Source: Chitinophaga polysaccharea (GTDB lineage: Bacteria > Bacteroidota > Bacteroidia > Chitinophagales > Chitinophagaceae). Taken from it: DNA of 64,000 nt. A program made the position numbers and the translations under genes. A model generated the notes under the pieces. It saw only the letters and a program-made list of their open reading frames with translations. It was not told the origin of the DNA and made no database searches. The DNA is taken from NCBI RefSeq assembly GCF_902150045.1, contig NZ_CABFVU010000001.1, forward strand, positions 868,001 to 932,000, given 5' to 3'. Positions 42,575 to 51,943 of this stretch are shown here, piece by piece; position 1 is the stretch's first letter; each line of letters begins with the position of its first letter.

Positions 42575-43317
42575 TACAATCCCAGCGCCGCCTTCAGCCG
42601 CGGGTAACCGGTTTTGCTTACCAGTACCCTTGCACCGCTGCGCAGGATGGCCAGGTGGTTTTCCTTTTCATAAGGGTCTATACGGGTTACCTGGTTTACA
42701 TTGAGGATATAGGAGCGGTGCACCCGTGTGAACTGTTGCGGGTCCAGCATCTTCTCAAAAAACGACATTGTTTTATTCTTCAGGAAGCTACCTTCCTGCG
42801 TTACTATTTTCACGTAGTCATCTGCTGCTTCCAGGTAATGGATATCCTGTACCGGGATGATCTTGATTTTCCCGTTGATCTTTATTACCACACGATTGCT
42901 TTGCAAAGGTGTTGCTGCCGCGGTTTCCAGCAGTGCTTCCGTATTATTGCCGGCGGTAGCTGTTTGAAAATGATCCAGCCATTTCTGCACCGCTTTATCA
43001 AAGCGGTCGCTGGAAAAAGGTTTCAGCAGGTAATCGACCGCATGTACTTCAAAAGCCCTGATAGCATGTTCTTCAAAGGCGGTTGTAAAGATCACTGCAG
43101 GCATATTTTCCACGAGTTCCAGCATTTCAAAACCGGTGATCTTGGGCATTTGAATGTCCAGGAAAATAATATCCGGCTGATGTTGTTGTATAGCCTTTAA
43201 CCCTTCAAATCCATCATTACATTCCTGTACTACTTCTATCTGGGGGAAGTTTAACAGGTATTCCTTTACCACTTCCCTGGCCAATGGCTCATCATCAATT
43301 AATACTGCTTTTATCAT
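42574..43317 (-). CDS. LytTR-family response regulator
   Basis: 247 residues from ATG 43317 (MIKAVLIDDEPLARE). Receiver domain at 1-120 with acidic pair at 8-9, phosphoacceptor Asp54 in FLDIQMPKITG, and the Lys switch in DYLLKPF near 104. LytTR DNA-binding domain at about 148-247 (IPVQDIHYLEAADDYVKI; FTRVHRSYILNVNQV). Its start overlaps the histidine kinase stop by 23 bases, so translation is coupled. It closes a LiaF-like/DUF4288/kinase/regulator operon that probably senses envelope stress. Confidence 0.94.
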   Translation of the reverse strand: MIKAVLIDDEPLAREVVKEYLLNFPQIEVVQECNDGFEGLKAIQQHQPDIIFLDIQMPKITGFEMLELVENMPAVIFTTAFEEHAIRAFEVHAVDYLLKPFSSDRFDKAVQKWLDHFQTATAGNNTEALLETAAATPLQSNRVVIKINGKIKIIPVQDIHYLEAADDYVKIVTQEGSFLKNKTMSFFEKMLDPQQFTRVHRSYILNVNQVTRIDPYEKENHLAILRSGARVLVSKTGYPRLKAALGL

Positions 43318-44344
43318 GCGACTGTGGTACTTTAATAGTGGTAGTAAATATATTTTCAACAGCGGAGGTTTCCAGCAGGTCTTGTCGTGCAAACAGCAGG
43401 TAGAGCCTGCGTTGTATAGACGACAAACCAAAGCCTGTTCCTTTGTTTGGTTGCTGCAGTTCGTTGTCGAACGGGTTTTGTACCGCGATGTACAACATAT
43501 TATCCTGCGACCATGTTTTTATGCTGATGGTGATATCACCAGTGGTATCGTATAGTCCGAATTTAATGGCGTTCTCTACTACAGGCTGCAGCAGCATGGG
43601 TGGCAGCAGCATGTTATCTGTCTCCTCATAGGAAGTAATGTTGGTGGTTAACCGATGACCGAACCGCACCTTCTCTATATCCAGGTAGAGCTGCAGGTAG
43701 TTCAGTTCCTCGGCAAGTGTGATCCATTGGTCATCTTCCCGCTTCAGGGATCCTCTCAGAAAATCAGAAAGCTTCAATACCATTTGGCGGGCTTCTTTGG
43801 GCCGCAGCATGATCAGTGCGTTAATAGAGTTGAGGCTGTTAAACAGGAAATGCGGCTGCAGTTGCTGCCGCAGTTTAAAGAGCTCTGCTTCTCTTACTAT
43901 TTTCTCTGTAGCTTCTTTACGGTCGCGGGATTCCTGTTGTTCTTCCACATCGTACAACATCTGGCTTCTGAAGCCGATACCAGCAATCAGCATCCATCCA
44001 ACAAAGGCATGGATGGGAATAGCATTATTCAGCCAATTGATATACCGTGCGTTGTCGGGAAAGGCGGAGACGAGGAGCCAGCGGCTCAGGCATACCCACA
44101 GTACAGACAGGGAAAAGCTCACGATGGCCACGTAGCCAAACTTCATGGTGCCGTCTGCCGGGCGGTAATAAGCCACGTTATGGCTGATTATAATACCGGC
44201 GGCTCCCAGTAGTATCACGTGTATTGCGCTGTCTGTAGCGGATTCCCAGATGGGGAGGTCGTACCAGTACCACAACAGCCCGCTATATAAGAACATCCAT
44301 ATAGCGAAGGAAGTGAGGAAAGCCCACCAGGAATTGCCTTTCAT
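43295..44344 (-). CDS. LytS-type sensor histidine kinase
   Basis: Inner-membrane kinase of 349 residues from ATG 44344; a TTG at 44359 would add 5 residues. Four membrane segments span about residues 5-125. The His_kinase domain follows with the phospho-His in LQQLQPHFLFNSLNSINAL (about residue 165), then the ATPase part with MLLQPVVENAIKFGL near 255 and GTGFGLSSIQRRLYLLF near 310. No extracellular sensor domain, so the signal is likely in or at the membrane, possibly through the LiaF-like protein encoded upstream. Partner of the LytTR regulator. Confidence 0.93.
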   Translation of the reverse strand: MKGNSWWAFLTSFAIWMFLYSGLLWYWYDLPIWESATDSAIHVILLGAAGIIISHNVAYYRPADGTMKFGYVAIVSFSLSVLWVCLSRWLLVSAFPDNARYINWLNNAIPIHAFVGWMLIAGIGFRSQMLYDVEEQQESRDRKEATEKIVREAELFKLRQQLQPHFLFNSLNSINALIMLRPKEARQMVLKLSDFLRGSLKREDDQWITLAEELNYLQLYLDIEKVRFGHRLTTNITSYEETDNMLLPPMLLQPVVENAIKFGLYDTTGDITISIKTWSQDNMLYIAVQNPFDNELQQPNKGTGFGLSSIQRRLYLLFARQDLLETSAVENIFTTTIKVPQSHDKSSIN

Positions 44345-44377
44345 CAATTGTTTAAACAAAGAAGCCGTTTTTTCTTG

Positions 44378-44731
44378 TTATACGTTAAGCTCAATGTACT
44401 GCTGGCCCTGTAACTGGGCAGATTTCATCTGCAGCCAGGCGATGTAGGAATTAGGATCTCCCGGTTCTTCGATGCGGGAGTACAGTTCCATGCCATCTGT
44501 CAGCTGGTCCAGGGTATATACTTCCGGTACATTGATGAACTTCCACTGTACCAGTTCCTGTTGTTGATTCTTAAAAGCATATTGTTCCTGCATACCAATT
44601 TCGCGGGCTTTATCGCAGGCGTCTTTCTTGGTAACAGCGCTGATTAATCTTAATTGTTCATCAAACTGCGGGGTATGATTGCCTTCGCCACAGATGATCT
44701 GGTATACAACTTTCGCAACAAACCAATGCAT
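44378..44731 (-). CDS. DUF4288 domain protein
   Basis: 117-residue cytoplasmic protein with the DUF4288 pattern: WFVAKVVYQIICGEGNHTPQ at the start, FDEQLRLISAVTKKDACDKARE near 23, and QWKFINVPEVYTLDQL near 62. Function unknown. It sits between the LiaF-like gene (60 bases upstream) and the LytS-type kinase (33 bases downstream) and is probably co-transcribed with them. Confidence 0.82.
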   Translation of the reverse strand: MHWFVAKVVYQIICGEGNHTPQFDEQLRLISAVTKKDACDKAREIGMQEQYAFKNQQQELVQWKFINVPEVYTLDQLTDGMELYSRIEEPGDPNSYIAWLQMKSAQLQGQQYIELNV

Positions 44732-44791
44732 AAAATTAAATTTAAAAGTTGGAGAAGATAGAATAAAGGTTGAGATATGGATATTTTATGA

Positions 44792-45526
44792 TCAGTAACT
44801 TCTTATTTCCACGCCACCGAATACACAGGCGCCTTTCAGGATCAGCAGCTTTTCAGCGGGGCCGTTGGTTATCAGATCCGTGTGGCGTTTATCTTCCACG
44901 CCACCCAGGATGGTAGTGATATCCACCTGTATCTTCCAGTTGGCCGGCACAACAATTTCACAACCACCAAAAACGGCTGATATGTCTATTACAGCGGCAC
45001 CATTGATATCTGCCTTCATGAAGTTGAGTACAGCGCCTCCGAAAATAGCGGTTACGTCGCCTCCCTTAAAGTCCCTGGACATGATCACCTTATTCACGCT
45101 GCCAAAAATGGCGGTGGCTTCCAGCACATCTTCACCGGTTGCAAACTCCTGGCTTGCGCCGAAGCTCTTTTTCCGGGCTGCCCAATCTTTCCCGGGATAA
45201 TTCCTTTTAAAGATCAGCATAATTCCCACCAGGATCAATGCTACCGGCCATATAAACTTGGCGGTGGCATAAGGCAGATGCAATATTTCGTTTGCCAGGA
45301 AGATTCCGCCCAGCAAAACCATCCCGATCCATCCTCCCAACCTGAAATTATGTTTTGCACCAATAACGATACCGACCGCTATCAGGATCATTTGCCAGGA
45401 AAACAGCCAGTGGGGCAGGTTCAGATCCAGGCGTTGTAATAACAGGCAGGCACCAACGATGATAAGAACTGCACCGCCTACAAAACGGCCTTTTCTTCTT
45501 GATGCTTCGATATCTTCGTTTCTCAT
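44792..45526 (-). CDS. LiaF-like membrane protein (DUF5668 plus toastrack domain)
   Basis: 244 residues. The N-terminal half has four hydrophobic segments in two pairs (about 14-30, 42-58, 63-80, 88-106), each pair ending near a conserved Trp-Pro (HWLFSWQMILI; KFIWPVALILVGIML). The C-terminal half (about 130-244) is a right-handed beta repeat of the LiaF/YvqF type with recurring FGG (ATAIFGSVNKVI; TAIFGGAVLNF; SAVFGGCEIVV; GACVFGGVEI). LiaF in Firmicutes holds the LiaS kinase inactive. The same job for the LytS-type kinase of this operon is inference. A promoter precedes it, so it is the operon's first gene. Confidence 0.88.
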   Translation of the reverse strand: MRNEDIEASRRKGRFVGGAVLIIVGACLLLQRLDLNLPHWLFSWQMILIAVGIVIGAKHNFRLGGWIGMVLLGGIFLANEILHLPYATAKFIWPVALILVGIMLIFKRNYPGKDWAARKKSFGASQEFATGEDVLEATAIFGSVNKVIMSRDFKGGDVTAIFGGAVLNFMKADINGAAVIDISAVFGGCEIVVPANWKIQVDITTILGGVEDKRHTDLITNGPAEKLLILKGACVFGGVEIRSY

Positions 45527-45546
45527 TTGTTTTATTGTTTATGATA

Positions 45547-45577
45547 CAAATGTAGAACGGCCCCTTGTTATTGGAAA
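45547..45577 (-). promoter_or_regulatory. Promoter of the LiaF-like/LytS/LytR operon
   Basis: TACATTTG (45554-45547 on the minus strand) matches TAnnTTTG and is preceded at exactly 19 bases by TTTC, one base off the TTTG -33 box. The start codon is 20 bases beyond the -7 box. Confidence 0.6.
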
Positions 45578-45643
45578 CAGGGTTTAGGCTAATAAAGCAC
45601 CCTAACCGGTAAAAAGCAGGAAATAGCCGGTGAAAATGACGGG

Positions 45644-46312
45644 TTATATTTCCACCGTTACCAGGGCATCGTTTCCGGCCAGTTTTACCAGGATGGCTTT
45701 CAGCTGCTGCACCATAGGATCGGGGCCACAGATATAGAAATGCTGGTTAAAGTTCCGGATCTTCTCTTTCAGGTAACTTTCATCGATGGTATGATGATCG
45801 TAGCCGGGTACCTCCTGCTCAGTGAGGGTATTAATAAAGCGGGGGCCCAGCATGGCTTCAAACTCATCTTTCAGGATAATATCTGCCAGGGTTTTATTGG
45901 AACAGATCAACTGGTTGTTGCCCAGCTGGCCCTTCTGCTGCAGATCGCGCAGGATGGCAATAAAGGGGGTAACGCCCGCTCCCCCGGCAATGAATACGCC
46001 TTCCCCATTATAATGAATGGTACCCCATACATCGTGCAGGATAAGTTCATCTCCGGCTTTCAGCAGCCCCAGTTCATGGGTAACGCTGTTATGATCATCG
46101 TAAATCTTAATGGTGAATTCCAGTTGATCCCACGAGGTAAGGCTTGTAAAGGTAAAAGGGCGTCTTTCTTCTTCCCATCCGGGTTTATTGATAGATACTT
46201 CTGTGGCCTGGCCGGGCACAAAGGTGTATCCGGCGGGCTTTTCCACGGTAAACTGGCGGACATTGTGTGTTACAGGGGCTACAGCCAGGATTTTTACAAT
46301 ATGGCTTTCCAT
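45644..46312 (-). CDS. Ferredoxin/flavodoxin reductase-like FAD-binding oxidoreductase
   Basis: 222-residue flavin reductase of the FNR superfamily without an iron-sulfur domain. FAD-binding RRPFTFTSL near residue 51 (RxYS-type motif with Phe), the NAD(P)-binding GGAGVTPFIAILRDL near 108, and the terminal block FYICGPDPMVQQLKAIL near 193. Such short enzymes pass electrons between NAD(P)H and a flavodoxin, ferredoxin or flavohaem partner, which is not evident nearby. Confidence 0.88.
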   Translation of the reverse strand: MESHIVKILAVAPVTHNVRQFTVEKPAGYTFVPGQATEVSINKPGWEEERRPFTFTSLTSWDQLEFTIKIYDDHNSVTHELGLLKAGDELILHDVWGTIHYNGEGVFIAGGAGVTPFIAILRDLQQKGQLGNNQLICSNKTLADIILKDEFEAMLGPRFINTLTEQEVPGYDHHTIDESYLKEKIRNFNQHFYICGPDPMVQQLKAILVKLAGNDALVTVEI

Positions 46313-46356
46313 TTGTTCAGGTTTTCTTGGATATGAAAGTAGGGTAATTTTTCGTC

Positions 46357-46962
46357 TCAGCGCAATGCCTGCAGCAATAAAGGCAGCAATGCTGCTGCCC
46401 AGCGGCTATAGTCTTTTCCCGAAGGGTGCAGTCCATCTGCCGCTACCAGTTCCGGGTCCTGCACAGCTTCCCGGGTAAAGTGCGTGATATCCAGGTAGGG
46501 CACCAGCCATTCCCCCGCGATAGTTTTATTGGCAGCATTGTAGGCATCTATTTCCCGGCTGATCTGCTCCCGGTTACGATCTGCCGCAAAGGGCGTTACG
46601 CCCCAGTCGGGGATAGACAGCACTACCACATGGGCCGGATTGTTACCTGCAAAGGCAATAGCCTTTTGCAGCAGGGCGGTAAACTCCGTTGCATATTCTT
46701 CCACCGGGCGGCCACGGTATTGATTGTTTACGCCGATCAGCAGCGTTACTATATCGTAAGTTTTATGTATATGAGCAGCCGTGATACCGGCTTCCAGTTC
46801 GCCGGTGGTCCAGCCTGTAGTGGCTATGATCTGCGGGGCTTCCACTGCTATGCCCTGTTCCCGCAGCAAAGCGGCGGCCTGTACAGGAAAACATTCGGAA
46901 TAGGCAACCTGTTCACCTATAGTATAACTATCGCCAAGGGCGAGATACGTAACTGGTATCAT
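46357..46962 (-). CDS. SGNH/GDSL-family hydrolase
   Basis: 201 residues from ATG 46962 (MIPVTYLALGDSYTIGE). The nucleophile Ser is in block I, LALGDSYTIGE near residue 7; block II Gly lies near 50; block III Asn is in LLIGVNNQYRGRPVEEY near 80; block V Asp-His is in ADGLHPSGKDYSRWA near 180. Members hydrolyse esters or acyl-thioesters. An in-frame ATG at 47082 would add a hydrophobic stretch that could be a signal peptide, but it overlaps the promoter of the divergent icd gene, so I prefer the shorter form. Confidence 0.85.
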   Translation of the reverse strand: MIPVTYLALGDSYTIGEQVAYSECFPVQAAALLREQGIAVEAPQIIATTGWTTGELEAGITAAHIHKTYDIVTLLIGVNNQYRGRPVEEYATEFTALLQKAIAFAGNNPAHVVVLSIPDWGVTPFAADRNREQISREIDAYNAANKTIAGEWLVPYLDITHFTREAVQDPELVAADGLHPSGKDYSRWAAALLPLLLQALR

Positions 46963-47081
46963 GCTGGTAGCTGAAATTTTGTTGCTGCAAAAAAATGAGC
47001 AGCAAAATAACATTAATCCTAACATAAGCAAAAAGTTATATGCAGGTGTTAAATTTGCAGAATAAAGAGCAAATCTTCCCA

Positions 47082-47109
47082 TTGCGTAAACTGAAAAGCC
47101 TTACCTTTG
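47082..47109 (+). promoter_or_regulatory. Promoter of icd
   Basis: TTG (47082-47084), a 17-base spacer and TACCTTTG (47102-47109) followed by C match the Bacteroidota -33/-7 pattern. The icd ATG is 44 bases beyond the -7 box. Confidence 0.72.
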
Positions 47110-47152
47110 CACGCGATTACAACAATTACGTAACGCATAAAGAAACCGTTTT

Positions 47153-48424
47153 ATGCCGGCAGAAAAAATAACGATGAACAATGGCCTGTTACAGGTCCCT
47201 GCACAACCCATCATCCCATTTATAGAAGGCGACGGAATAGGCCCGGACATCTGGAGAGCCAGTGTACGCGTATTCGACGCAGCTGTAGAGAAAGCTTATG
47301 GCGGTGACAGGAAAATTGAATGGAAAGAAGTACTGGCAGGTGAGAAAGCCTTCCAGCAAACAGGCGAATGGCTGCCAAAGGCTACACTGGATGCACTGAA
47401 AGAATACCTGGTATCTATCAAAGGCCCCCTGTCAACTCCCGTTGGCGGCGGTATCCGCTCCCTGAACGTTGCTATGCGCCAGGAACTGGACCTCTACGCC
47501 TGTGTAAGGCCTGTACGCTGGTTCAACAAAGTGCCGTCTCCGGTAAAGCACCCGGAAAAAGTGGACATGGTGATTTTCCGCGAAAATACCGAAGACATCT
47601 ATGCCGGCATTGAATATATGACGGGTACACCTGAAGCAAAAAAACTGCTCGATTTCCTGCAAAATGAAATGGGCGTTAAGAAGATCAGGTTCCCAGAAAC
47701 CTCTTCCCTGGGTATTAAACCGGTATCCATTGAAGGTACAGAACGACTGGTACGTGCCGCTATTATTTATGCGCTGGAACATAAGCGCCCGTCGCTTACC
47801 CTGGTGCATAAAGGCAATATCATGAAATTCACCGAAGGCGGTTTCAAAAACTGGGGTTACGCACTGGCAGAAAGAGAATTCGGCGATAAAGTATATACCT
47901 GGGAACACTGGGAAAAAACAAAGAAAGAACTGGGTGAGGAAGAAGCCAATAAAGAGTTGAAAGTGGCCACCGCAAAAGGAAAGCTGCTGATCAAGGATGT
48001 AATTGCCGATAACTTCCTGCAACAGATCCTGCTGGCGCCGCAGGATTACTCTGTGGTAGCCACTCTGAACCTTAACGGCGACTATATCTCCGACGCATTA
48101 GCGGCCGCCGTAGGCGGTATTGGTATTGCTCCGGGCGCCAACATCAACTACCTCACCGGCTATGCCGTATTTGAAGCCACTCACGGCACTGCGCCACGCT
48201 TTGCCAATACCAACACCATGAACCCGTCTTCAGTGATCCTGAGCGGCGTAATGATGCTGGAATACATGGGTTGGAAAGAAGCCGCTGAGATCATTGTTCA
48301 CGGCCTCAGCACCGCCATTATGCGCAAACGCGTTACCATCGACTTCTACAACCTGATGGATGACGCCACCCTGGTAAAAACCAGCGAATTTGCGGATGAA
48401 GTGATCAAGCAAATGCAGCACTAA
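47153..48424 (+). CDS. icd: Isocitrate dehydrogenase, E. coli-like (type I) subfamily
   Basis: TCA-cycle enzyme of 423 residues: isocitrate to 2-oxoglutarate. It aligns with E. coli Icd throughout: [14 protein letters not shown] near 23, [21 protein letters not shown] near 94-114 with the regulatory Ser equivalent at 103, [16 protein letters not shown] near 140, and APGANINY near 326. The residues that hold the NADP 2'-phosphate in E. coli (Lys344, Tyr345, Tyr391, Arg395) read Arg349, Phe350, Ile396 and Asn400, so coenzyme choice is uncertain and NAD is possible. A second, unrelated-type ICDH is encoded 361 bases downstream. Palindrome R4 begins right after the stop codon. Confidence 0.93.
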   Translation: MPAEKITMNNGLLQVPAQPIIPFIEGDGIGPDIWRASVRVFDAAVEKAYGGDRKIEWKEVLAGEKAFQQTGEWLPKATLDALKEYLVSIKGPLSTPVGGGIRSLNVAMRQELDLYACVRPVRWFNKVPSPVKHPEKVDMVIFRENTEDIYAGIEYMTGTPEAKKLLDFLQNEMGVKKIRFPETSSLGIKPVSIEGTERLVRAAIIYALEHKRPSLTLVHKGNIMKFTEGGFKNWGYALAEREFGDKVYTWEHWEKTKKELGEEEANKELKVATAKGKLLIKDVIADNFLQQILLAPQDYSVVATLNLNGDYISDALAAAVGGIGIAPGANINYLTGYAVFEATHGTAPRFANTNTMNPSSVILSGVMMLEYMGWKEAAEIIVHGLSTAIMRKRVTIDFYNLMDDATLVKTSEFADEVIKQMQH

Positions 48425-48676
48425 GCGGAGTTTGTCTGACTCAGGATTACGCTGATTAAGCTGATAAATTTTTATATAATTCGGGGAGATAGAAGTGGAT
48501 AAACCCACTTTTATCTCCCCGACCCATTTTAATTATTTATTAAAATATCCCCGAAATCATCATAATCCTGGAAAAGACAAAATCCGCGTCCATCTCCCCA
48601 GCCTGTTTAATTCAAAAAAATAAAATCAAACAAATCAGTATAATCAGCGTAATCAGTGTTCCAAGACAATTTCCGC
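48425..48676. repeat. Composite intergenic palindrome, copy R4
   Basis: The left arm starts at 48425 (GCGGAGTTTGTCTGACTCA), directly after the icd stop. Two different right arms follow: one to about 48588, whose tip reads CTGGAAAAGACAAAATCC, and a second to 48676 with the GTGTTCCAAGACA tip. The inner hairpin CGGGGAGAT/ATCTCCCCG (about 48482-48521) is a covarying stem. The left arm pairs imperfectly with both right arms, so this copy looks like a fusion of two family members. Confidence 0.85.
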
Positions 48677-48785
48677 GAAATTTTGTTTTTTTCACAGCTA
48701 TTCGTATTTTTCGTGATTATCCCAATTGGGACTCGCTTGAATAATTGTTGTGAAATGCTTTTAATCTAATTTTAAAAAACCCGAA
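48677..48785 (+). promoter_or_regulatory. Upstream region of the second isocitrate dehydrogenase gene
   Basis: Contains a perfect 10-bp palindrome CCCAATTGGG (48721-48730) and a near-consensus promoter: TTG at 48748-48750, 16 bases, TAATTTTA at 48767-48774, twelve bases before the start codon. The palindrome could be an operator; this is tentative. Confidence 0.35.
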
Positions 48786-50015
48786 ATGGCAGAAAAAATT
48801 AAAGTTGCTAATCCGGTAGTTGAACTGGATGGTGATGAAATGACACGAATCATCTGGAAATTCATCAAGGATAAACTGATACTTCCATACCTGGATGTTG
48901 AGATCAAATATTTTGATCTGGGCATGGAGCACCGCGATGCTACCAACGACCAGGTAACCATTGATGCAGCCAACGCTATCAGGGAAGTAGGCGTAGGTAT
49001 CAAATGCGCTACCATTACACCGGATGAAGAGCGTGTAAAGGAATTTAACCTGAAGCAGATGTGGAAATCACCCAACGGAACTATCCGTAATATCCTGGAT
49101 GGTACCGTATTCCGTGAGCCAATTGTAACAAAGAATGTTCCACGCCTGGTGCCAAACTGGACTGCGCCGATCTGCATTGGCCGTCATGCTTTTGGCGACC
49201 AGTACCGCGCTACCGATTTCGTTACAAAAGGAAAGGGTAAACTGACCATTAAGTTTGAAGGCGAAAACGGTGAAGTGATTGAACATGAAGTATACAACTT
49301 CAAAGGCGATGGTGTTGCACTGGCTATGTACAATACCGACGAATCCATCAAAGGCTTTGCCCGTGCATGTTTCAACCAGGCACTGATGAAAAAATGGCCT
49401 TTATACCTGAGCACCAAGAACACCATCCTCAAAAAATATGATGGCCGTTTCAAAGATATCTTCGAAGAAATCTATCAACAGGAATTTAAAGCTGAATTCC
49501 AGGCCAACGGCTTAACCTATGAGCATCGCCTGATCGATGACATGGTGGCCAGTGCGCTGAAATGGCACGGTAATTTTGTATGGGCCTGTAAAAACTATGA
49601 CGGCGACGTACAGTCTGACACCGTTGCACAGGGCTTTGGCTCTCTCGGCCTGATGACTTCCACCCTCATCACTCCTGATGGTAAAACAATGGAAGCAGAA
49701 GCCGCTCACGGTACTGTAACCCGTCACTACCGCGATCACCAGGCTGGTAAACCAACTTCCACCAACCCCATCGCTTCCATCTTCGCATGGACTCGCGGCC
49801 TGGAGTTCCGTGGTAAACTGGATAACAACCAGCAACTTATCAACTTCTGCCAGGCGCTGGAACAGGTTTGTATCGAAACTGTGGAAAGTGGTAAAATGAC
49901 AAAGGACCTGGCTGTTTGTATCCATGGAAATAAAGTAGAACATGGTAAACACTACCTGTATACCGAAGAGTTCCTGGAAGCGCTGGATACCGCACTGAAA
50001 GCGAAACTGGCTTAA
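48786..50015 (+). CDS. icd: NADP-dependent isocitrate dehydrogenase, eukaryote-like (type II) subfamily
   Basis: 409-residue homodimeric-type ICDH resembling mitochondrial/cytosolic IDH1 and IDH2 rather than E. coli Icd. Landmarks are [20 protein letters not shown] near residue 12, [20 protein letters not shown] near 93, the catalytic Tyr/Lys regions near 138 and 211 ([19 protein letters not shown]), [12 protein letters not shown] near 248, and the coenzyme loop [14 protein letters not shown] near 307 whose Arg and His pattern binds the NADP phosphate. It lies in the same direction as the first icd but has its own upstream region, so separate control is likely. NADP use is well supported. Confidence 0.96.
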   Translation: MAEKIKVANPVVELDGDEMTRIIWKFIKDKLILPYLDVEIKYFDLGMEHRDATNDQVTIDAANAIREVGVGIKCATITPDEERVKEFNLKQMWKSPNGTIRNILDGTVFREPIVTKNVPRLVPNWTAPICIGRHAFGDQYRATDFVTKGKGKLTIKFEGENGEVIEHEVYNFKGDGVALAMYNTDESIKGFARACFNQALMKKWPLYLSTKNTILKKYDGRFKDIFEEIYQQEFKAEFQANGLTYEHRLIDDMVASALKWHGNFVWACKNYDGDVQSDTVAQGFGSLGLMTSTLITPDGKTMEAEAAHGTVTRHYRDHQAGKPTSTNPIASIFAWTRGLEFRGKLDNNQQLINFCQALEQVCIETVESGKMTKDLAVCIHGNKVEHGKHYLYTEEFLEALDTALKAKLA

Positions 50016-50028
50016 TTTACCAATAATA

Positions 50029-50068
50029 AAAAAAGCAGCGGGATGAATATCATTCCGCTGCTTTTTTA
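50029..50068. terminator. Two-way intrinsic terminator
   Basis: An 11-bp stem GCAGCGGGATG/CATTCCGCTGC (50035-50045 with 50051-50061) is bordered by an A run and a T run. It serves the icd gene and the convergent L,D-transpeptidase gene. Confidence 0.9.
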
Positions 50069-50087
50069 TTTTAACCAGGTGAAGACT

Positions 50088-51758
50088 TTATAGCTTCATC
50101 TTCTTTCTTAATATTTTATCTTCTCCATAAATATCATCATAGAAAACCAGCTCTCCGTTCTTTCCCTCTGCAGTAAAGTACCGGAGATAGATGGGAATAT
50201 GTTTAGGGAGATCTATCTGTCTTTTTTCTTCCCGTGCCAGCCATACCCGGATACTATCGCCACTATGTCTCAGGCTATCAGCACGCACCAGGTACTGCGC
50301 CAGGCTATCCCATTGCTGCACCCGCACACAACCATGACTCATAGCACGCATAGCGTTCCTAAACAGCCCGCGGTTGTTGGTATCATGCAGGTATACGCTA
50401 TACTTGTTCCTGAAGTTGAATTTCATCACGCCCAATGAATTGTCAATTCCATCCATTTGCCGGAGCACATAAGGAAAATGCCCTTTACCGAGCTTTGACC
50501 AGTCGATGGTATAAGGATCCACTGCATTACCATTCCTATCAATTACTTCCAGGTTCTTCTTAGCGAGATAACCGATATCCTTCTTTATAGCCGGCAGCAT
50601 TTCCTTAAATACAATACTGTAAGGAACGCGCCAGTAAGGGAACATCATAAAATTGGTCATATAGGAATTGAGCAGCGGTGTACGCGTGCGCGGCGTGCCT
50701 ACAATTACACGGGATTCCAGCACCACTTCCCCGCTATCCACCACTTTCAGGTTATAGCCCGGCAGGTTCACAAGGATATACCTGGAAGGCAATGTGTCTG
50801 GCAGTTTGCGCCAGCGATCAAGGTTTACTGCCGCCTGCATGATCCAGTCGTGCGCAGAGCGGTTCATGGCCATCACCGTTCTTTTTCCGGCCACCCCATC
50901 CGGATAGATATTGAACTCTTTCTGAAATGCTTTTACACCCGTTTTCAGCAACGCTGAATCCAGCTCACGGCCGGTGGTATCAAGATGTCCGCTCTGCACC
51001 AGGCGGTTGAACACCAGCTGACGGAAGCCAAGCGTATCTGTATAATTAAGTGGTAATGTATCCCAGTGATAGTCCGCATATTTGGCTTTGAATGTCCGGA
51101 TCCCTTCCTTCAAGGCAAGATATCCCTCATGGGTGGGTTCATGTGAATGAAGGATACCTGTTACATTCTTCTCTTCAAGCGCCTGCCTCAACTGTGTAAT
51201 GAGTTGTTCATCCGTAAATGCTGAATCCTTTCTGAGAGTAATGCTATCACGCGGCGCAACGCCATAACGCAGGTCCGATGCCATTTTCATGAAAGCGTCC
51301 GTCATCAGTACGTCTACTTTTGCCCACAGGGCTGCATCTTTTTTTGCAGTGGCATCGCTGCTGATCTGTTCCCATGCAGCAGTCAGCGCAGGCTCATGAT
51401 ATTGCCCCGGCAGCAGTCCCACGTCTTCCGCATGCTGGATCATATACAACATGGAGTCCGCAGCAGGATTGGTAATCCCGTTCTTTGACCATTGGCTTGC
51501 CGGTTTATCAGCGCCATAAAATTCCTGTATTGCTGAAGGTCGGAAGGATTGCAAACTGTCTTCCAGTTCGCCTTCGTTATCTTTCAGGGCCGACAATCGC
51601 TCAGTGATACTCTCGGTGATCACTTCGTCCAACTGTCTGATGTTTGCTACAATCTGTTTTTGTTTTGGGGCGGTATGCTTTTTTTTATTGACGCAGGCTA
51701 ACAACAAGCACACTCCAGATCCGCATAACAAACTGATAATAAAAATTTTGTTCTTCAT
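50088..51758 (-). CDS. Murein L,D-transpeptidase (YcbB/LdtD-like, YkuD domain)
   Basis: Periplasmic enzyme of 556 residues that forms 3-3 peptidoglycan crosslinks or anchors protein. The N-terminus (about 5-21, ending LLLACVNKKK) is a lipoprotein-type signal. A scaffold domain (about 60-250) and a peptidoglycan-binding repeat (ALLKTGVKAFQKEFNIYPDG near 266) precede the YkuD catalytic domain: HDTNNRGLF with the conserved His near 463 and the catalytic Cys in MSHGCVRVQQW near 480. Layout and length match the YcbB type. Convergent with the second icd gene across a two-way terminator. Confidence 0.94.
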   Translation of the reverse strand: MKNKIFIISLLCGSGVCLLLACVNKKKHTAPKQKQIVANIRQLDEVITESITERLSALKDNEGELEDSLQSFRPSAIQEFYGADKPASQWSKNGITNPAADSMLYMIQHAEDVGLLPGQYHEPALTAAWEQISSDATAKKDAALWAKVDVLMTDAFMKMASDLRYGVAPRDSITLRKDSAFTDEQLITQLRQALEEKNVTGILHSHEPTHEGYLALKEGIRTFKAKYADYHWDTLPLNYTDTLGFRQLVFNRLVQSGHLDTTGRELDSALLKTGVKAFQKEFNIYPDGVAGKRTVMAMNRSAHDWIMQAAVNLDRWRKLPDTLPSRYILVNLPGYNLKVVDSGEVVLESRVIVGTPRTRTPLLNSYMTNFMMFPYWRVPYSIVFKEMLPAIKKDIGYLAKKNLEVIDRNGNAVDPYTIDWSKLGKGHFPYVLRQMDGIDNSLGVMKFNFRNKYSVYLHDTNNRGLFRNAMRAMSHGCVRVQQWDSLAQYLVRADSLRHSGDSIRVWLAREEKRQIDLPKHIPIYLRYFTAEGKNGELVFYDDIYGEDKILRKKMKL

Positions 51759-51943
51759 CTGCAGTAAATCGCTATGGTAAAGATAGGAATTTACAAATAC
51801 TGTGCTGAAAATTTTTGTGCGATGAAACCTGGGACTTCTCTGCGGTTACACCTATTCCCTACCTGCAGCAGTCTTTCTTCACAAAAAGTGACTGGAGAAA
51901 CTTTAATATACCTGCAACTACTTTTTTCATGTCCGGATTTTTT

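Noticed and set aside
46963..47082. 40-residue N-terminal extension of the SGNH hydrolase as a signal peptide
   Set aside because: The extension overlaps the icd promoter region, is AT-rich, and the downstream ATG gives a typical SGNH N-terminus; not fully excluded.
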